From the NCBI RefSeq assembly GCF_963676685.1, contig NC_092350.1:42255373-42319372 (forward strand): a stretch of DNA of 64,000 nt, in the 5' to 3' direction. The first letter of the stretch is position 1; each line of letters opens with the position of its first letter. This document shows, piece after piece, positions 62,961 through 64,000 of the stretch. The notes under the pieces were generated by a model. That model made no database searches. It worked only from the letters and a program-made list of their open reading frames with translations, and was not told the DNA's origin. This DNA comes from Mytilus edulis. Its lineage: Eukaryota > Mollusca > Bivalvia > Mytilida > Mytilidae. The position numbers and the translations under genes were made by a program.

Positions 62961-63294
62961 CAAACAATTGAGATACTAGTTCTAGTTTGTAAACTGATGT
63001 AATAGAAATGACTGATGCCAAATGTGATGCGCTTAAATATATCTAAGTGAATGAAAACCAAAAACTGAAAACAATATATAATTTAATTAACAAAGTACAA
63101 CTTTTATTATCACATGCCAAAGGTAATCAGAAATGGAGCATTCAATATCTTCAAACTCGTACTTAGAAAGCATGTAGCAAATGCACTAATGTACTATGGA
63201 GGCATGTAGCAAATGCACTAACCTAAATTCTGTTTTGAGAGCTTGGCTTTCCTTGGTTGGACTAAATATCAATCCTTAGAGAATTCAAGATAAT
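62961..63294. other. Non-coding DNA
   Basis: A short duplication GGCATGTAGCAAATGCACTA at about 63171-63219. Nothing else seen. Confidence 0.5.
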
Positions 63295-64000
63295 AATCTA
63301 AAACAAGAGGCTGGCTGTCACAACGACAGCAAACCGGATTTATTATCATTTATTTTTGTCCTGCCAATATTACAAGAACCATAACTGATGGACGGTGAAA
63401 GTGAAAATTGTCAGTATCAAATTTGACCTCCACTTTGTCATCAGTATCAACATATTAAAATTTGAAAAGCTTAGATGGAATGGTTCATGAGTAACTGCAA
63501 CCACTTGAATGGAAATGCCATTTCACATTCTTTCAAGAACCATAACTCCTAAACGGTAAAAGTCAAAATCGTCATTATTGAACTTGACCTTCATTTTGTC
63601 ATCAATAATAACATATTAAAATTTGGGAAGATTTGGTAGAACAGTTCATGTGTAAATGCATGGACACGACTGGAAACTTCAATATTCTATCTTTCAAGAA
63701 CCATAACTCCTGAACAGTAAAAGTCAAAATCGCCATTATTGAACTTGACCTTCATTTAGTTGTCAGTAACAACATATTAAAATTTTAAAAGCTTTGGTTG
63801 AACTGTTCATGAGTTAATGCACGGACACGACTGGAAACTCCATTTTTCCATCATTTAAGAACCATAACTCCTGAACGGTAAAAGTCAAATTCGCCATTAT
63901 TGAACTTGACCTTCATTTAGTTATTAGTATTTTAAAAGCTTTGGTTGAACGGTTCATGAGTTAATGCACGGACAACATTTGATTGCCGCCCGCCCGGTCG
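63295..64000 (+). repeat. Roughly 160-bp tandem repeat, at least four units, running off the window
   Basis: After GAGGCTGGCTGTCACAACGA, units begin with CAAGAACCATAACTCCTGAA-like text at about 63373, 63532, 63698 and 63860. They contain CGCCATTATTGAACTTGACC and GGACACGACTGGAAAC. The last unit ends in GCCGCCCGCCCGGTCG at the window edge. Confidence 0.9.

Overview
The window looks like a marine mussel nuclear genome (Mytilidae, probably Mytilus). The evidence is the AT-rich base composition, intron-rich metazoan genes, and a dense set of dispersed repeats that I recognise from mussel sequence. These include the family containing GATGTGGTATGATTGCCAA, the 'GCCAGACGCGCGTTTCGTCT' repeat, the GGGGCAT/CGTCCGTTCG family, and the family carrying TATACGACCGCAAAAATT. 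The species call rests on recognition from memory and was not checked by a search. Most of the short open reading frames are chance or repeat-derived.

Four genes are supported. (1) 6678-12414 (+) is a Pur-alpha gene (PURA). Six coding exons join in consistent phase and carry the three PUR repeats; the first coding exon was not found. (2) 21526-25713 (-) is a thioredoxin-fold, phosducin-like gene closest to TXNDC9. Five exons were reconstructed; the N-terminal exon is uncertain, with a weak candidate at 27323-27385. (3) 31815-39358 (+) is a complete ILRUN (C6orf106) orthologue with five exons, about 283 codons, a UBA-like domain and a four-tryptophan NBR1-like domain. (4) 53224-54474 (+) is an intact 416-codon integrase-type DDE protein with a complete D-D-E triad. 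It looks like a recent transposon gene or a domesticated one, and a spliced upstream start is possible at 51826.

Between and inside the genes the DNA is mostly mobile-element debris, some with structure precise enough to classify. There are two non-autonomous Helitrons (1094-1779 and 27501-28232). The first sits exactly between A and T inside an older repeat, so the empty site can be read directly. A 1,364-bp PIF/Harbinger-type element lies at 25802-27165 with 13-bp terminal inverted repeats and a TTA target duplication. A compound foldback element fills an intron of the TXNDC9-like gene (23063-24148). A very large inverted repeat (28333 to about 30990) lies immediately beside a 100-N assembly gap, and its left arm holds a 63-bp tandem array and a broken LINE fragment. 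Several long tandem arrays and a cluster of four insertions of one 'GGTCGTATA' family (two per orientation, 37.5-49.9 kb) fill the rest.

The genes do not form an operon or a functional system; they are ordinary, independently spaced metazoan loci. The TXNDC9-like gene and ILRUN are divergently oriented, with the inverted repeat and the gap between them. I see no tRNA, rRNA, CRISPR or prokaryotic-type defence locus.
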